The notes beneath the pieces are model-generated. The model ran no database searches. It was not told where the DNA came from and saw only the letters and a program-made list of their open reading frames with translations. The position numbers and the translations under genes are program-made. Positions 63,949-64,000 of a stretch of DNA of 64,000 bases are shown in pieces. How positions within the stretch are numbered: the first letter of the stretch is position 1; every line of letters starts with the position of its first letter. This DNA comes from Deltaproteobacteria bacterium (GTDB taxonomy: Bacteria > Desulfobacterota > Syntrophobacteria > Syntrophobacterales > Syntrophobacteraceae), in NCBI GenBank assembly GCA_021780695.1, contig JAJXYD010000025.1, positions 186,001-250,000 on the forward strand. The letters are read 5' to 3'.

Positions 63949-64000
63949 CTATTTTTTCCCAACCATATTGAGCGCCCCGCCTTCGATCAACATCCGGCGC
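63949..64000 (-). CDS. 3' end of a gene upstream of gltA
   Basis: The last 16 codons end in RMLIEGGALNMVGKK and TAG, 32 bp before gltA. A GGxLN ending near the C-terminus is reminiscent of aconitase-type hydratases, and such a gene next to citrate synthase would make sense, but the visible part is too short to be sure. Confidence 0.4.
   Translation of the reverse strand, partial: RRMLIEGGALNMVGKK

Overview
The window looks like a chromosomal segment of a strictly anaerobic, selenocysteine-using bacterium of the Desulfobacterota (Syntrophobacterales-like). This is inferred from an F420-independent Mvh/Hdr electron-bifurcation operon in which at least four proteins carry in-frame UGA (Sec) codons, an SdhAB/citrate synthase block, a beta-oxidation enzyme, a four-gene PrkA/YeaH/SpoVR operon, and deltaproteobacterial-style signalling proteins. 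No 16S rRNA or other decisive marker is present, so the placement is an inference.

Layout. 1-2.0 kb: end of a YprB-like nuclease, a small membrane protein, tRNA-Arg(TCT) with its own promoter and terminator, and a probably broken hypothetical gene. 2.0-9.8 kb (minus strand): the selenoprotein operon, transcribed as HTH-HdrCB fusion, double-length HdrA, MvhD, MvhG, MvhA and a small CxxC protein. Simple six-frame translation breaks four of these genes at UGA; reading UGA as Sec restores the known catalytic or iron-sulfur motif each time, and each UGA is followed 15-17 nt later by a compact hairpin. 9.9-17.7 kb: a mobile-element-like repeat, then prkA-yeaH-spoVR-prkA. 18-31.4 kb: universal stress protein, nitroreductase, gpmI, HtrA protease, dienoyl-CoA isomerase-like protein, queE, xerC-hslV-hslU, phosphoketolase, HDOD signalling protein. 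31.6-43 kb: a small protein behind a sigma28-like promoter, asnB, mtaB, a MEMO1-family protein, TPR and LolB-like lipoproteins, a Mut7-C nuclease, mogA, and an EF-G paralogue. 43.9-52 kb: inositol-phosphatase-family protein, SAM hydroxide adenosyltransferase, the gap-pgk-tpiA-secG run, a ferritin-like protein, uvrB. 52-64 kb: a lipoprotein hydrolase, a second copy of the mobile-like repeat, a 1205-residue hybrid sensor kinase, UbiA prenyltransferase, succinate-semialdehyde-type dehydrogenase, sdhB, sdhA, gltA, and the tail of a further gene.

How the genes work together. MvhADG would oxidise H2 and pass electrons through MvhD to the flavin of HdrA, where they can be split between a low-potential ferredoxin and a thiol/disulfide-type or other acceptor at HdrCB. 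SdhAB, citrate synthase and the aldehyde dehydrogenase belong to central carbon metabolism. GAPDH/PGK/TPI plus gpmI form the lower glycolytic/gluconeogenic trunk, and phosphoketolase offers a route to acetyl phosphate.

The most notable observations are the four-selenoprotein operon with its HTH-fused HdrCB and operator-like repeats, and a pair of about 190-bp intergenic elements with inverted ends flanked by apparent 12-bp target duplications.
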